Source: Pseudomonadota bacterium (GTDB taxonomy: Bacteria > Pseudomonadota > Gammaproteobacteria > Xanthomonadales > Xanthomonadaceae). From it: a DNA stretch of 21,965 nucleotides. The position numbers were made by a program, and so were the translations under genes. Within the stretch, counting starts at the first letter, position 1; each line of letters begins with the position of its first letter. Of this stretch, positions 1 to 9,527 are shown piece by piece. The stretch is taken from positions 1 through 21,965 of the forward strand of contig JAEWFH010000148.1 of the NCBI GenBank assembly GCA_023388955.1, written 5' to 3'. Below the pieces are notes generated by a model that made no database searches, was not told where the DNA came from, and saw only the letters and a program-made list of their open reading frames with translations.

Positions 1-30
1 CGCAATACGCCTTGGGCCATTGCGCCCTAC
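1..30 (-). repeat. GTAG-type REP palindrome, copy A (cut by window edge)
   Basis: Read on the minus strand this begins GTAGGGCGCAAT and ends in TATTGCG at the window edge. The arms CGCAAT (2-6 plus the edge) and ATTGCG (about 19-24) pair around a GC-rich inner stem. It matches the three other copies at 13525, 16999 and 17057 in its GTAG head, its arms and the unpaired G before TATTGCG. REP elements with a GTAG head and imperfect hairpin are known from Stenotrophomonas and Pseudomonas, where they are mobilised by RAYT transposases encoded elsewhere. It sits just upstream of the metG promoter. Confidence 0.8.
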
Positions 31-44
31 GGCACACCGGGGGA

Positions 45-53
45 TGCGATAAT
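45..53 (+). promoter_or_regulatory. Extended -10 promoter of metG
   Basis: TGCGATAAT has the extended -10 form TGn followed by a five-of-six match to TATAAT. No convincing -35 lies 16-18 bp upstream, as expected for extended -10 promoters. The predicted start near base 60 gives a leader of about 20 nt before the metG ATG. The same TGC extension precedes the putative panD and pcnB -10 boxes. Confidence 0.5.
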
Positions 54-80
54 CGACCGGTTTCCCTCCTGTCGAGTGCC

Positions 81-2147
81 ATGTCCCGCCAGCTCCTGGT
101 TTCCTGCGCCCTGCCCTACGCCAACGGCCCCCTGCACCTGGGGCACCTGGTGGGCTACATCCAGGGCGACGTCTTCGTCCGTGCCCAGCGCCTGTCGGGC
201 AACACCGCGCACTTCGTCTGCGCCGACGACACCCACGGCACGCCGATCATGCTGGCCGCCGAGAAGGCCGGGAAGACGCCGGAGGAGTACATCGCCGGCA
301 TCCAGGCCAGCCACGAGCGTGACTTCGCCGACTTCGGCGTGGCCTTCGACAACTATTCCTCGACCCACTCACCGACCAACCGCGAGCTGACCGAGGCCAT
401 CTACCGCCGCCTCGACGAGGCCGGGCACATCAGCCGGCGCTCGGTGGAGCAGCTCTACGACCCGGAAAAGGGCATGTTCCTGCCCGACCGCTTCGTCAAG
501 GGCACCTGCCCGCGCTGCCGGACCCCGGACCAGTACGGCGACAACTGCGAGTCCTGCGGCGCGACCTACGCCCCGACCGAACTGATCGAGCCGCGCTCGG
601 TAGTCAGCGGCGCGACGCCGGAGCTGCGCCAGTCCGAGCACTTCTTCTTCGAGCTGTCGCACTTCGAGGACTTCCTGCGTGAATGGCTGGCCGGCGACGT
701 CGCGCCCGCCGGGATCAAGGCCAAGCTGGGGGAATGGCTGGAGGGCGAAGGCGGGCTGCGCGCCTGGGACATCTCCCGCGACGCGCCCTACTTCGGCTTC
801 GAGATTCCCGGCCACCCCGGCAAGTACCTGTACGTCTGGATCGATGCGCCGATCGGCTACCTGGCCAGCTTCCACGAGCTGTGCGAGCGCGAGGGCCTGG
901 ACTTCTGGTCGTTCCTGGAGCCGGGCACCGACAAGCAGATGCACCACTTCATCGGCAAGGACATCGTCAACTTCCACGGCCTGTTCTGGCCGGCGATGCT
1001 GCACGGCGCCGGCCACCGCGCGCCGACCCGCTTGCACGTCAACGGCTACCTGACCGTGGACGGGGCGAAGATGTCCAAGTCGCGCGGCACCTTCGTGATG
1101 GCCCGCACCTACCTGGACACCGGCCTGGAGCCGGAGGCGCTGCGCTATTACTTCGCCGGCAAGACCTCCGGCGGCGTCGAGGACGTCGACCTCAACCTGT
1201 CCGACTTCGTGGCGAAGGTGAACTCCGACCTGGTCGGCAAGTTCGTCAACCTGGCCAGCCGCTGCGCGGGTTTCATCGCCAAGCGCTTCGATGGCCGCCT
1301 GGCCGGCGCGCTGCCGGACGCGGCGATGTACTCGCGCTTCGCCGCCCAGCTGGAACCGGTCTACGCCGCCTACCGCCGCAACGAGGCCGCCACCGCACTG
1401 CGCATGACCATGGCGCTGGCCGACGAGGCCAACCGCTACATCGACGAGCACAAGCCATGGGTGATCGCCAAGCAGGAAGGCCGGGAAGCCGAACTGCAGG
1501 CGGTCTGCACCCAGGGCCTGAACCTGTTCCGCGTGCTCAACACCGCGCTCAAGCCGGTGCTGCCGGGCATCTGCGCACGCGCCGAGGCGTTCCTGGACGC
1601 GCCGGTGCTGCACTGGAATGCCCTGTCGCAGCCCCTGCTGGACCATGTCGTGCAGCCCTACGCCCCGCTGTTCACCCGTATCGACCCGAAGATGATCGCC
1701 GCCATGACCGAAGCCAGCACCGATTCCATGAAGCCCGCCACTGCAGCCGCTCCGGCGTCCACGGGCACGACGGGCAAGGACAAGGCGAGCGCGGCCCCGG
1801 ACGGCGGCGCCGCACCGGTGATCGGCATCGATGACTTCGCGAAGCTCGACCTGCGCATCGGCAAGGTCACCGCGTGCGAACTGGTGGAGGGCTCGGACAA
1901 GCTACTGCGCTTCGAGCTCGACGCCGGCGCACTGGGCACCCGGCAGATCTTCTCCGGCATCCGTGCCTCCTACCCGGAGCCGGAAAAGCTGGTCGGCCGC
2001 AACGTGGTGTTCATCGCCAACCTGGCCCCGCGCAAGATGCGCTTCGGGCTGAGCGAGGGAATGATCCTGTCGGCCGGCTTCGATGCCGGCGAGCTGGCGC
2101 TGCTGGACGCCGACGCCGCCGCCGGACCCGGGATGCCGGTGCGCTGA
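81..2147 (+). CDS. metG: Methionyl-tRNA synthetase
   Basis: Charges tRNA-Met and initiator tRNA with methionine in the cytoplasm. The 688-residue protein has the class I HIGH-type motif HLGH (residues 19-22) after PYANGPL, a zinc-knuckle region with paired CxxC motifs (CPRC, CESC) near residues 140-160, and the KMSKS loop at 330-334. After an Ala/Thr-rich linker, a C-terminal Trbp111/EMAPII-like tRNA-binding domain starts near residue 581 and mediates dimerisation in the E. coli-type enzyme. An upstream in-frame ATG at 12 would put the start inside the repeat and before the promoter. The ATG at 81 gives the family N-terminus MSRQLLVSCALPYANG. rnfB begins 3 bp after the stop and is probably co-transcribed. 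Confidence 0.97.
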   Translation: MSRQLLVSCALPYANGPLHLGHLVGYIQGDVFVRAQRLSGNTAHFVCADDTHGTPIMLAAEKAGKTPEEYIAGIQASHERDFADFGVAFDNYSSTHSPTNRELTEAIYRRLDEAGHISRRSVEQLYDPEKGMFLPDRFVKGTCPRCRTPDQYGDNCESCGATYAPTELIEPRSVVSGATPELRQSEHFFFELSHFEDFLREWLAGDVAPAGIKAKLGEWLEGEGGLRAWDISRDAPYFGFEIPGHPGKYLYVWIDAPIGYLASFHELCEREGLDFWSFLEPGTDKQMHHFIGKDIVNFHGLFWPAMLHGAGHRAPTRLHVNGYLTVDGAKMSKSRGTFVMARTYLDTGLEPEALRYYFAGKTSGGVEDVDLNLSDFVAKVNSDLVGKFVNLASRCAGFIAKRFDGRLAGALPDAAMYSRFAAQLEPVYAAYRRNEAATALRMTMALADEANRYIDEHKPWVIAKQEGREAELQAVCTQGLNLFRVLNTALKPVLPGICARAEAFLDAPVLHWNALSQPLLDHVVQPYAPLFTRIDPKMIAAMTEASTDSMKPATAAAPASTGTTGKDKASAAPDGGAAPVIGIDDFAKLDLRIGKVTACELVEGSDKLLRFELDAGALGTRQIFSGIRASYPEPEKLVGRNVVFIANLAPRKMRFGLSEGMILSAGFDAGELALLDADAAAGPGMPVR

Positions 2148-2150
2148 GCG

Positions 2151-2570
2151 ATGCGCCTGGCGGAACGGCTCGACCGCCTGCTACCGCAGACCCAGTGCGG
2201 CCAGTGCGGCTACACCGGCTGCCGGCCGTACGCGGAGGCAATGGCGGCCGGCGAGGCCGGTCCGGAGCATTGCCCGCCCGGAGGCGACGCCGGCGCACGG
2301 GCGCTGGCACGGGTGCTCGGCGTGCCGCCGGTGCCCTACGACCGCAACCTGGGGGAGTACCGCCCCGGTGAGGTCGCGCTGGTGGTCGAGGAGGATTGCA
2401 TCGGCTGCACCAAGTGCATCCAGGCCTGCCCGGTGGACGCGATCCTCGGCGGCGCCAAGCACATGCACACGGTGATCGAGCCGCTGTGCACCGGCTGCGC
2501 ACTGTGCGTGCCCGCCTGCCCGGTGGACTGCATCGTCATGCTGCCGCCCGCGGGCGGCGACCCACCCTAG
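2151..2570 (+). CDS. rnfB: RnfB-type iron-sulfur protein without membrane anchor
   Basis: A 139-residue RnfB/RsxB homologue with three cysteine groups: C16, C19, C24 and C41 (TQCGQCGYTGC module), then two bacterial 4Fe-4S motifs, C83/86/89/93 (CIGCTKCIQACP) and C113/116/119/123 (CTGCALCVPACP). In Rnf/Rsx complexes RnfB passes electrons at the inner membrane. Here the usual N-terminal membrane helix is absent: the protein begins right at the RLDRLLPQTQC element. The extra C-terminal tail of E. coli RsxB is also missing. The other rnf genes are not nearby. A soluble electron carrier is the likeliest role, by inference. The ATG follows the metG stop by 3 bp, suggesting coupling. Its TAG stop overlaps the stop of the convergent gene. 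Confidence 0.85.
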   Translation: MRLAERLDRLLPQTQCGQCGYTGCRPYAEAMAAGEAGPEHCPPGGDAGARALARVLGVPPVPYDRNLGEYRPGEVALVVEEDCIGCTKCIQACPVDAILGGAKHMHTVIEPLCTGCALCVPACPVDCIVMLPPAGGDPP

Positions 2571-3691
2571 CCTTCGCCGGCTGCTCCGGCCGGCACGGGC
2601 TCCGGCACCAGCGGCACCACCGGCATCGCGTCGACGCCAGGCCCCGGTTGCAGCGGGGCATCGTCCACGGCGCACAGACTGCAGACACGCTCGACGTCGT
2701 AGCCCAGCCCGGCGAGCCGCTCGACCAGGCCGTCCCCACCCAGCAGGTGCAGCGCCCCCACCACCACCAGGGCGGTGCCGGCGTCATGGCGCAGCATCGC
2801 GTCCAGCCGTTCCAGCCAGGCGTCGTTGCGCACCACATTGACCAGCCGGTAGGTTTCCGGAGTGCTCCGCAGCATTTCCAGCCGGGTCAGCTGCTCCAGC
2901 CGCACCACGTCGCCGCCGCGCCAGGCCTGGTGCAGTTCCTCCAGGCGCACGGGCATCTGCTCGGGGTTGGCCAGGTACTCCTGCAGCGCCTGCACCTGCT
3001 CCTGCATCGGTGCCCCCGCCAGTGCCGCCAGCTGCGCCTCCAGGGTCTCCAGCCCACCCACCGGCTTGTCGGCCGCGGCCGCCTGCGTCATCAGGAACCG
3101 GTCGATGCCCAGGTCCGGCTGGTAGCCCATCGAGTGCGCCAGCCCGAGCACCAGCGAGAGGTTGATGAACCAGGGCTGGTAAGCCGCGACCTGGTCGATC
3201 GAACCACCCTGGCGGGCCAGCAGCCGGGCCAGCTTCTCGCGGGTGACCGCCGGCAGCACCCCGGCCAGGCGGCCACCGTCCGGGAGCACCGCGGCGGCCA
3301 TGAAGCGGGCCTGGGTGTCCGGTCCGTCGATCTCGTCAGGAGCCAGCTCGAAGACCAGCCTGTCGGCGTCGTGGAAGGCCCGGGCCACGTCGACCGACAG
3401 CGGATAGTCACCGGGCTTGAGCAGGTGGAACGCGCCCAACAGCCACAGCGTGGTGTCGGCGTCCGACACCTTCCACAGCAGCGGCACCGGCGGGCGATGG
3501 CCATCGGGCCAGGCCTCGGCCAGGCCCGCGGGGAAATCCGGCGGAAGGATCGCCGTGCTGCCGGGGCGATCGCCCTCGGCGGGCGACGGCGACTGCGCCA
3601 GCGCGGGCAGGCCCATGCCCAGCACCAGCAGGCCCGTAAGCAATGCCGCATGCCCGCGGGAAACGCGCGCCCACCACCGCTGCCGGGCCAT
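2567..3691 (-). CDS. TraB/GumN family protein, exported
   Basis: A 374-residue protein of the TraB/GumN (Tiki-like) family. The hallmarks are two GxxH motifs, GAFH at about residues 86-89 and GALH at about 312-315, which in Tiki proteases take part in metal-dependent catalysis. The N-terminus (basic MARQRWWARVSRGH, hydrophobic stretch, then ALA-QS near residue 32) looks like a cleavable Sec signal, so the protein is probably periplasmic. The last 35 or so residues are Pro/Ala-rich. The start at 3691 is chosen because AAGGGGG lies 6 nt upstream; longer in-frame starts overlap the preceding gene. The gap to the DUF1684 gene upstream is 1 bp. The substrate is unknown. GumN takes its name from the xanthan cluster, but no gum genes are present here. 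Confidence 0.85.
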   Translation of the reverse strand: MARQRWWARVSRGHAALLTGLLVLGMGLPALAQSPSPAEGDRPGSTAILPPDFPAGLAEAWPDGHRPPVPLLWKVSDADTTLWLLGAFHLLKPGDYPLSVDVARAFHDADRLVFELAPDEIDGPDTQARFMAAAVLPDGGRLAGVLPAVTREKLARLLARQGGSIDQVAAYQPWFINLSLVLGLAHSMGYQPDLGIDRFLMTQAAAADKPVGGLETLEAQLAALAGAPMQEQVQALQEYLANPEQMPVRLEELHQAWRGGDVVRLEQLTRLEMLRSTPETYRLVNVVRNDAWLERLDAMLRHDAGTALVVVGALHLLGGDGLVERLAGLGYDVERVCSLCAVDDAPLQPGPGVDAMPVVPLVPEPVPAGAAGEG

Positions 3692-3692
3692 G

Positions 3693-4643
3693 TCAGTCCC
3701 CCTTCGGCTGGTAGGCCATCTCGCCTGCGGTGATCGCCAGGGCCAGGCGGTTGTCGTCGGGCGGCAGCGGGCAGGTCGCGAACGGGGTGAACGCACACGG
3801 CGGGCTGTAGGCGCGGTTGAAGTTCACCTCCAGCCGGCCATCGGCGTCCGGCCGCGGTACGTACAGGAAGCGGCCGGCGCCGTAGCTGCCATGGCCGTTG
3901 GTGCCGTCGGCGAACACCAGGAACAGCTGGTCCTCCCCTCCATCCAGCGCTTCCAGCCGGTATTCCTGGCCGTCGCGCTCGAACACCACCACGCCCGGGT
4001 TCGGGGTCGGGTCGAAGCCACCGATGATGTTGGCGACCTCCAGGCTGCGCTGGTCGGGATGGGCCTCGAAGCGCGCGGGGACCACCCAGTCCAGCTCCGC
4101 AGGCCAGTAGCCGAGGCTGCCGAACCCGGTCCGCGTCGGCGCGTCCTGGTGGCGCACCCGCAGCGCATGGCGACCGTTGCGGATGATCACCGTGGCCACG
4201 CCGCGGCCGCCGTCGAACTCGAGCCGGCTCGGCCCGCCCGCATCGGCGTCGGTCCGCAACCAGGCCTCGGCACCCACCCGCTGGCCGTCCACCGCCACCT
4301 CCGCCCCGCGCTCGGGGACGAAGCGCAGGCGCCCGTCCGGCCGCAGGTCAAGCATGCCCAGGTGCTCCGGCCCCACGGCCAGCTGCAGGCCGTTGTCGGT
4401 GTCGCTGCCCATGAAGGACGGCCCCGGCGTGATCCAGTGCAGGCCGACCAGGCTGGCCCAGCCCTCCTCGGCCAGCAGGTCGGCACGGCGCTGCTCGCGC
4501 CACTGTTGCTCGCGCTGCTTGAAGGCGATCTGCTCGGGGGTCATCTTGTCCTCTTTGTCGAAGTCGAACAGGCCGCCCTCGTGGCACGCGCTCAGTGCCA
4601 GGGCGGCGGTGATCACGAGCGCCAGTACCACGACCGGCCTCAT
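3693..4643 (-). CDS. DUF1684 lipoprotein
   Basis: A 316-residue protein with the DUF1684 signature near its C-terminus: FNRAYSPPCAFTPFATCPLP followed by DDNRLALAITAGE. The N-terminus is a lipoprotein signal ending in LSAC, with Cys20 as the predicted lipidated residue. Position +2 after it is His, which does not act as an inner-membrane retention signal under the E. coli rule, so outer-membrane sorting is possible. The biochemical role of the family is not established to my knowledge. It lies between mutL and the TraB/GumN gene with 1-bp gaps on each side, so all three are probably one transcript. Both products appear exported, hinting at a shared envelope function, but that is inference. Confidence 0.9.
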   Translation of the reverse strand: MRPVVVLALVITAALALSACHEGGLFDFDKEDKMTPEQIAFKQREQQWREQRRADLLAEEGWASLVGLHWITPGPSFMGSDTDNGLQLAVGPEHLGMLDLRPDGRLRFVPERGAEVAVDGQRVGAEAWLRTDADAGGPSRLEFDGGRGVATVIIRNGRHALRVRHQDAPTRTGFGSLGYWPAELDWVVPARFEAHPDQRSLEVANIIGGFDPTPNPGVVVFERDGQEYRLEALDGGEDQLFLVFADGTNGHGSYGAGRFLYVPRPDADGRLEVNFNRAYSPPCAFTPFATCPLPPDDNRLALAITAGEMAYQPKGD

Positions 4644-4644
4644 C

Positions 4645-6507
<1,863 letters not shown>

Positions 6508-6547
6508 AGCCTCACGGATCCGTCACAACGATGACCGCGTTGGCCGT

Positions 6548-8032
6548 TCAGGGACTCCCGCCGGCGGCACCGGCCACCGGCTCGGCGGCGGCACGCGCGG
6601 CGTACATGGTGCCCGGCGGCGGCTGGCGGCTGAAGTAGCCGTTGATCCCGTCCAGCACCGCGCCGGCGAGCTGGCGCTGGAAAGCCGGATCGCGCAGGCG
6701 CCGCTCCTCGTCCGCGTTGGAGATGAAGGCGGTCTCCACGAGCATCGCCGGCATGTCGGAGGTGCGCAGCACCGCGAAGTTGGCCTTCTCGACGTTGCGC
6801 TTGTGCACGTTGCCCACGCGCTGCAGGCCGCTGAGGATGTCGCGGGCGGCGTCCTCGGAGGCCTTCATGTGGCCGCTCTGGGTGAGGTCCAGCAGCACCG
6901 AGGCCAGGGTGTCGTTGGAGTCGTCCAGGCGCACGCCGCCGATCAGGTCGGCGGAGTTTTCCTTGTCGGCCAGCCAGCGCGCACGCTGCGAGGACGCCCC
7001 GCGCAGGGACAGCACGTAGACCGAGGACCCGTCGGCGCTGCGGTTTTCCGCGGCGTCGGCGTGGATCGAGATGAACATGTCGGCGCCGGCCTTGCGGGCC
7101 AGCCGGGCGCGCTGGTTGAGCGGGATGAAGACGTCGGTGTCGCGGGTCAGGTAGGCCTCCAGCCCGGGAGTGGCGTCGATCTGCCGCGCCAGCTCCTTGC
7201 TGATGGCCAGCACCACATCCTTCTCGCGGGTACCGCCCTTGCCGATCGCGCCCGAATCCTGGCCGCCGTGGCCGGGATCGATGGCGATCACCAGCGGACG
7301 CATGCCGGCATCGCGGACGATTGATTGCGGTGCGGGACGGGTTTCCGGCGGCGGAGCGGCCTGCGCCGGCGTGGTGGCCGGCGGCGGCTGTTGTTGTGCC
7401 CGTGCCGGCTGGCCGGCAACGGTGCCCGCCGGCGTGCGCGCCGCGGCATCGCGCGCAGCGGCCTGGGCGGCGAGCTCGGAGATGAGGCGGCTGGTCGCGG
7501 CCGCGGAGGCGGCGACATCGATGGCGGGAGCGCCGGGATCCAGCACCGCGGGCTGCGTCGGTGCCGTCGCGATGGCACCGGCGGGCGACGTACCGCCCGC
7601 AGCCGGCGCTGCGTAGCGCTGGACCGGGCCGTCACCCGGCCACTCGACAACCAGGCGCGGCCCCTCGCTGCCCTGCTCGATCCAGGGATCCGGGGCGGTG
7701 ACCGGCTGTGCCAGGTCGAACACCAGCCGGGTGGTGCCGGCTTCCGGCTGTCCGCTGCGTACCGACTTCACCACGCCCGAGCCCGCCGGCAGGGCGAAGC
7801 CCTTGGCCAGCGTGGCCGAGGGCAGGTCGATGACGAGGCGGTCGGGATTGGCCAGCCGGATGACGCGGTACTGGCCGGCACCGTCGAGCCCGATCTCCGC
7901 ACGGGTCCCGGTGGGACCCTGGATCAGCCGCAAGCTCTTGATTTCAGAGGCGTGGGCAAGGTTCCAGGCCAGCCCCGCGAGCAGGGCAAGCCCGAGCAGG
8001 ACTCTCTGGAGGATGGCCGGACGAACGCGCAT
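6548..8032 (-). CDS. amiC: N-acetylmuramoyl-L-alanine amidase (AmiC type)
   Basis: A periplasmic zinc amidase that splits septal peptidoglycan during daughter-cell separation. The 494 residues comprise a signal peptide (cleavage probably after AHA at 28), an AMIN domain (about 31-130) for septal targeting, a long Ala/Pro/Gln-rich linker (about 145-240) and an Amidase_3 domain (about 247-468). Zinc ligands are H255 (DPGHGG), E270 (GGTREKD) and H324 (SIHAD); the catalytic Glu is E433 (LVETAF). The segment containing ARWLADKENSADLIGG matches the autoinhibitory helix region that EnvC/NlpD-type activators displace in E. coli. The gene sits where E. coli has amiB, between tsaE and mutL, but there is no C-terminal LysM. 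No good Shine-Dalgarno precedes the ATG. Confidence 0.95.
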   Translation of the reverse strand: MRVRPAILQRVLLGLALLAGLAWNLAHASEIKSLRLIQGPTGTRAEIGLDGAGQYRVIRLANPDRLVIDLPSATLAKGFALPAGSGVVKSVRSGQPEAGTTRLVFDLAQPVTAPDPWIEQGSEGPRLVVEWPGDGPVQRYAAPAAGGTSPAGAIATAPTQPAVLDPGAPAIDVAASAAATSRLISELAAQAAARDAAARTPAGTVAGQPARAQQQPPPATTPAQAAPPPETRPAPQSIVRDAGMRPLVIAIDPGHGGQDSGAIGKGGTREKDVVLAISKELARQIDATPGLEAYLTRDTDVFIPLNQRARLARKAGADMFISIHADAAENRSADGSSVYVLSLRGASSQRARWLADKENSADLIGGVRLDDSNDTLASVLLDLTQSGHMKASEDAARDILSGLQRVGNVHKRNVEKANFAVLRTSDMPAMLVETAFISNADEERRLRDPAFQRQLAGAVLDGINGYFSRQPPPGTMYAARAAAEPVAGAAGGSP

Positions 8033-8073
8033 GGAGCGAAGTCAAGCATTGCCGGCAGCTGAATGCAAGCACT

Positions 8074-8117
8074 TTTCCCTTAGGAATCCGGCACCTGTAG
8101 CCACATCCTTTGGGAAA
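8074..8117 (-). other. Inverted repeat in the tsaE-amiC gap
   Basis: TTTCCC (8074-8079) pairs with GGGAAA (8112-8117). After a symmetric TT/TT internal loop, AGGA (8082-8085) pairs with TCCT (8106-8109). The loop is about 20 nt. It lies in the 97-bp spacer between tsaE and amiC, the largest gap in this operon. It lacks a U-tract, so it is not a classic terminator. It could be an mRNA processing or attenuation structure for amiC-mutL, or chance. Confidence 0.35.
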
Positions 8118-8129
8118 CGTTCAGGAGTG

Positions 8130-8609
8130 TCACGCAAGCGGTCCCATGGCCGCCCATTCAGCGGACAGGGATTCCAGCCACGCTGCCCCCGCAGGCCCGT
8201 GGGCCTGCAGGCGTGCACTGCGCCCGGCTCCGGCCGGCTCCAGCCATACCTCCAGGTCGGCGGAAGGCAGTGCCCCGGCCCCGCGCTGCGGCCATTCCAC
8301 CAGCCACAACACCACCTCCCCGCCATCCAGGCCGAGGAACTCCAGTTCGCCCGGGTCGGCGATCCGGTACAGGTCCATGTGCCAAGCCTCGCCCCCGCCC
8401 TCCAGCGGATAACGCTCGACCAGGGTGTAGGTCGGGCTGCGGATCGCGCCTTCCACCCCCAGGGCCCGCAGCATGGCGCGCGCCAGACTCGACTTGCCCG
8501 CGCCCAGGTCCCCGTGCAGCAACACCACCGCGACCGGGGGACGGGTACGGGCCAGCGCACCGCCCAGCGCATCGGTCGCCTCGGGATCGGGAAGCAGGTA
8601 CTGGTTCAT
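8130..8609 (-). CDS. tsaE: tRNA t6A37 biosynthesis ATPase TsaE
   Basis: The ATPase partner of TsaB and TsaD in making N6-threonylcarbamoyl-adenosine at position 37 of ANN-decoding tRNAs. The 159-residue protein has the Walker A motif GDLGAGKSS at 33-41, followed by family motifs SPTYTLVE (58-65), HMDLYR (77-82) and VEWPQRG (104-110). The length is typical. The ATG overlaps the nnrD stop as ATGA, implying translational coupling. In E. coli yjeE (tsaE) likewise follows nnr and precedes amiB. About 97 bp separates it from amiC. Confidence 0.96.
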   Translation of the reverse strand: MNQYLLPDPEATDALGGALARTRPPVAVVLLHGDLGAGKSSLARAMLRALGVEGAIRSPTYTLVERYPLEGGGEAWHMDLYRIADPGELEFLGLDGGEVVLWLVEWPQRGAGALPSADLEVWLEPAGAGRSARLQAHGPAGAAWLESLSAEWAAMGPLA

Positions 8610-9499
8610 CCGGTCGGTCCGGGATTGGCGAGCCGGCGCAGCTCGGGAAAAAGGTCGCTCGGCAGCAGCCCGCGCTCGCCGCCGGCGGTCGCGGCATTGT
8701 CCCCCGCACAGGCATGCAGCAGCGCGCCGCAGGCCGCCGCGTCGAAAGCCCCGAGGCCCTGCGCGAGCAGCGCGGCCACCACGCCGGTGAGCACGTCGCC
8801 CATGCCACCCACCGCCATGCCCGGGTTGCCGGCCCCGATGCGCCGGGTCGCCCGGCCGGGGACCGCCACCAGCGAGCCCGCGCCCTTGAGCACCACGACG
8901 GTTTCGTGGCGGCGTGCCAGCGCCTCCACGGCGGATTCGCGGTCGGCCTGGACGCCGGCCGTGTCGCAGTCCAGCAAGCGCGCCGCTTCGCCCGGATGCG
9001 GGGTGAGCACGCTGCCGGGTGGAACGACAGCGGGCGACCGCGCCAGCAGGTTCAAGCCGTCCGCATCCAGCACCAGTGGCCTGCCGGCACGCAGGCAGGC
9101 CTGGAACAGCGCAATGCCCCAGTCGTCCTGCCCCAGCCCGGGGCCGAGCGCGATGACGTCCGCGCGCTGCAGCAGCACCGGGTCGGGCTGGCCGTCCTCG
9201 AAACCGTGGACCATTGCCTCGGGAAGCCGCGCCAGCAGCGGCGCCACGTGCAGGGGCCGGGTCAGCACGTCGACCAGGCCGGCGCCACTGCGCAGCGCCG
9301 CTTCGGCGGCGAGCATGATCGCTCCGCCATGGCCGTGGTCGCCGCCGATGCAGAGCACGCGTCCGTTGCCGCCCTTGTGGGCGTCCCGGGGACGCGGCTG
9401 CAGCCAGCGCGCGAGGTCCGCGGGCCGCAGCCTCTCGACGGCGGCGGCCACGGGCTCGGATCGGGCCTGGGTCGGGTGGGGTTGGTCAGGGGCCGGCAT
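8606..9499 (-). CDS. nnrD: ADP-dependent (S)-NAD(P)H-hydrate dehydratase, single domain
   Basis: Repairs hydrated NADH/NADPH by ADP-dependent dehydration. The 297 residues form the YjeF C-terminal ribokinase-like domain: HKGGNGRVLCIGG at 41-53, LGPGLG at 118-123, the LTPHPGEA motif at 165-172 and GAGNPGMAVGGMGDVLTG at 222-239. E. coli Nnr is a fusion with an N-terminal epimerase domain of over 200 residues. Here only about 20 residues precede the dehydratase domain, so the epimerase must be encoded elsewhere or be missing. The ATG at 9499 is used; the longer in-frame extension runs antisense through queG. The stop overlaps the tsaE start by 3 bases. It heads the six-gene minus-strand operon. 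Confidence 0.93.
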   Translation of the reverse strand: MPAPDQPHPTQARSEPVAAAVERLRPADLARWLQPRPRDAHKGGNGRVLCIGGDHGHGGAIMLAAEAALRSGAGLVDVLTRPLHVAPLLARLPEAMVHGFEDGQPDPVLLQRADVIALGPGLGQDDWGIALFQACLRAGRPLVLDADGLNLLARSPAVVPPGSVLTPHPGEAARLLDCDTAGVQADRESAVEALARRHETVVVLKGAGSLVAVPGRATRRIGAGNPGMAVGGMGDVLTGVVAALLAQGLGAFDAAACGALLHACAGDNAATAGGERGLLPSDLFPELRRLANPGPTG

Positions 9500-9507
9500 G
9501 GCCGCGG

Positions 9508-9517
9508 ATTCTATACT
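9508..9517. promoter_or_regulatory. Overlapping divergent -10 boxes for nnrD and queG
   Basis: The ten bases ATTCTATACT contain TATACT on the plus strand (9512-9517, five of six to consensus) and TAGAAT on the minus strand (9508-9513, five of six). Predicted starts fall near 9525 for queG and 9501 for nnrD, giving leaders of only a few nucleotides before GTG 9528 and ATG 9499. No good -35 hexamer is seen on either side. Confidence 0.5.
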
Positions 9518-9527
9518 TGCCGCCATC

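Noticed and set aside
12..80. Upstream in-frame ATG extending metG by 23 residues
   Set aside because: It starts inside the REP element and before the -10 box, and the added residues do not resemble the family N-terminus.
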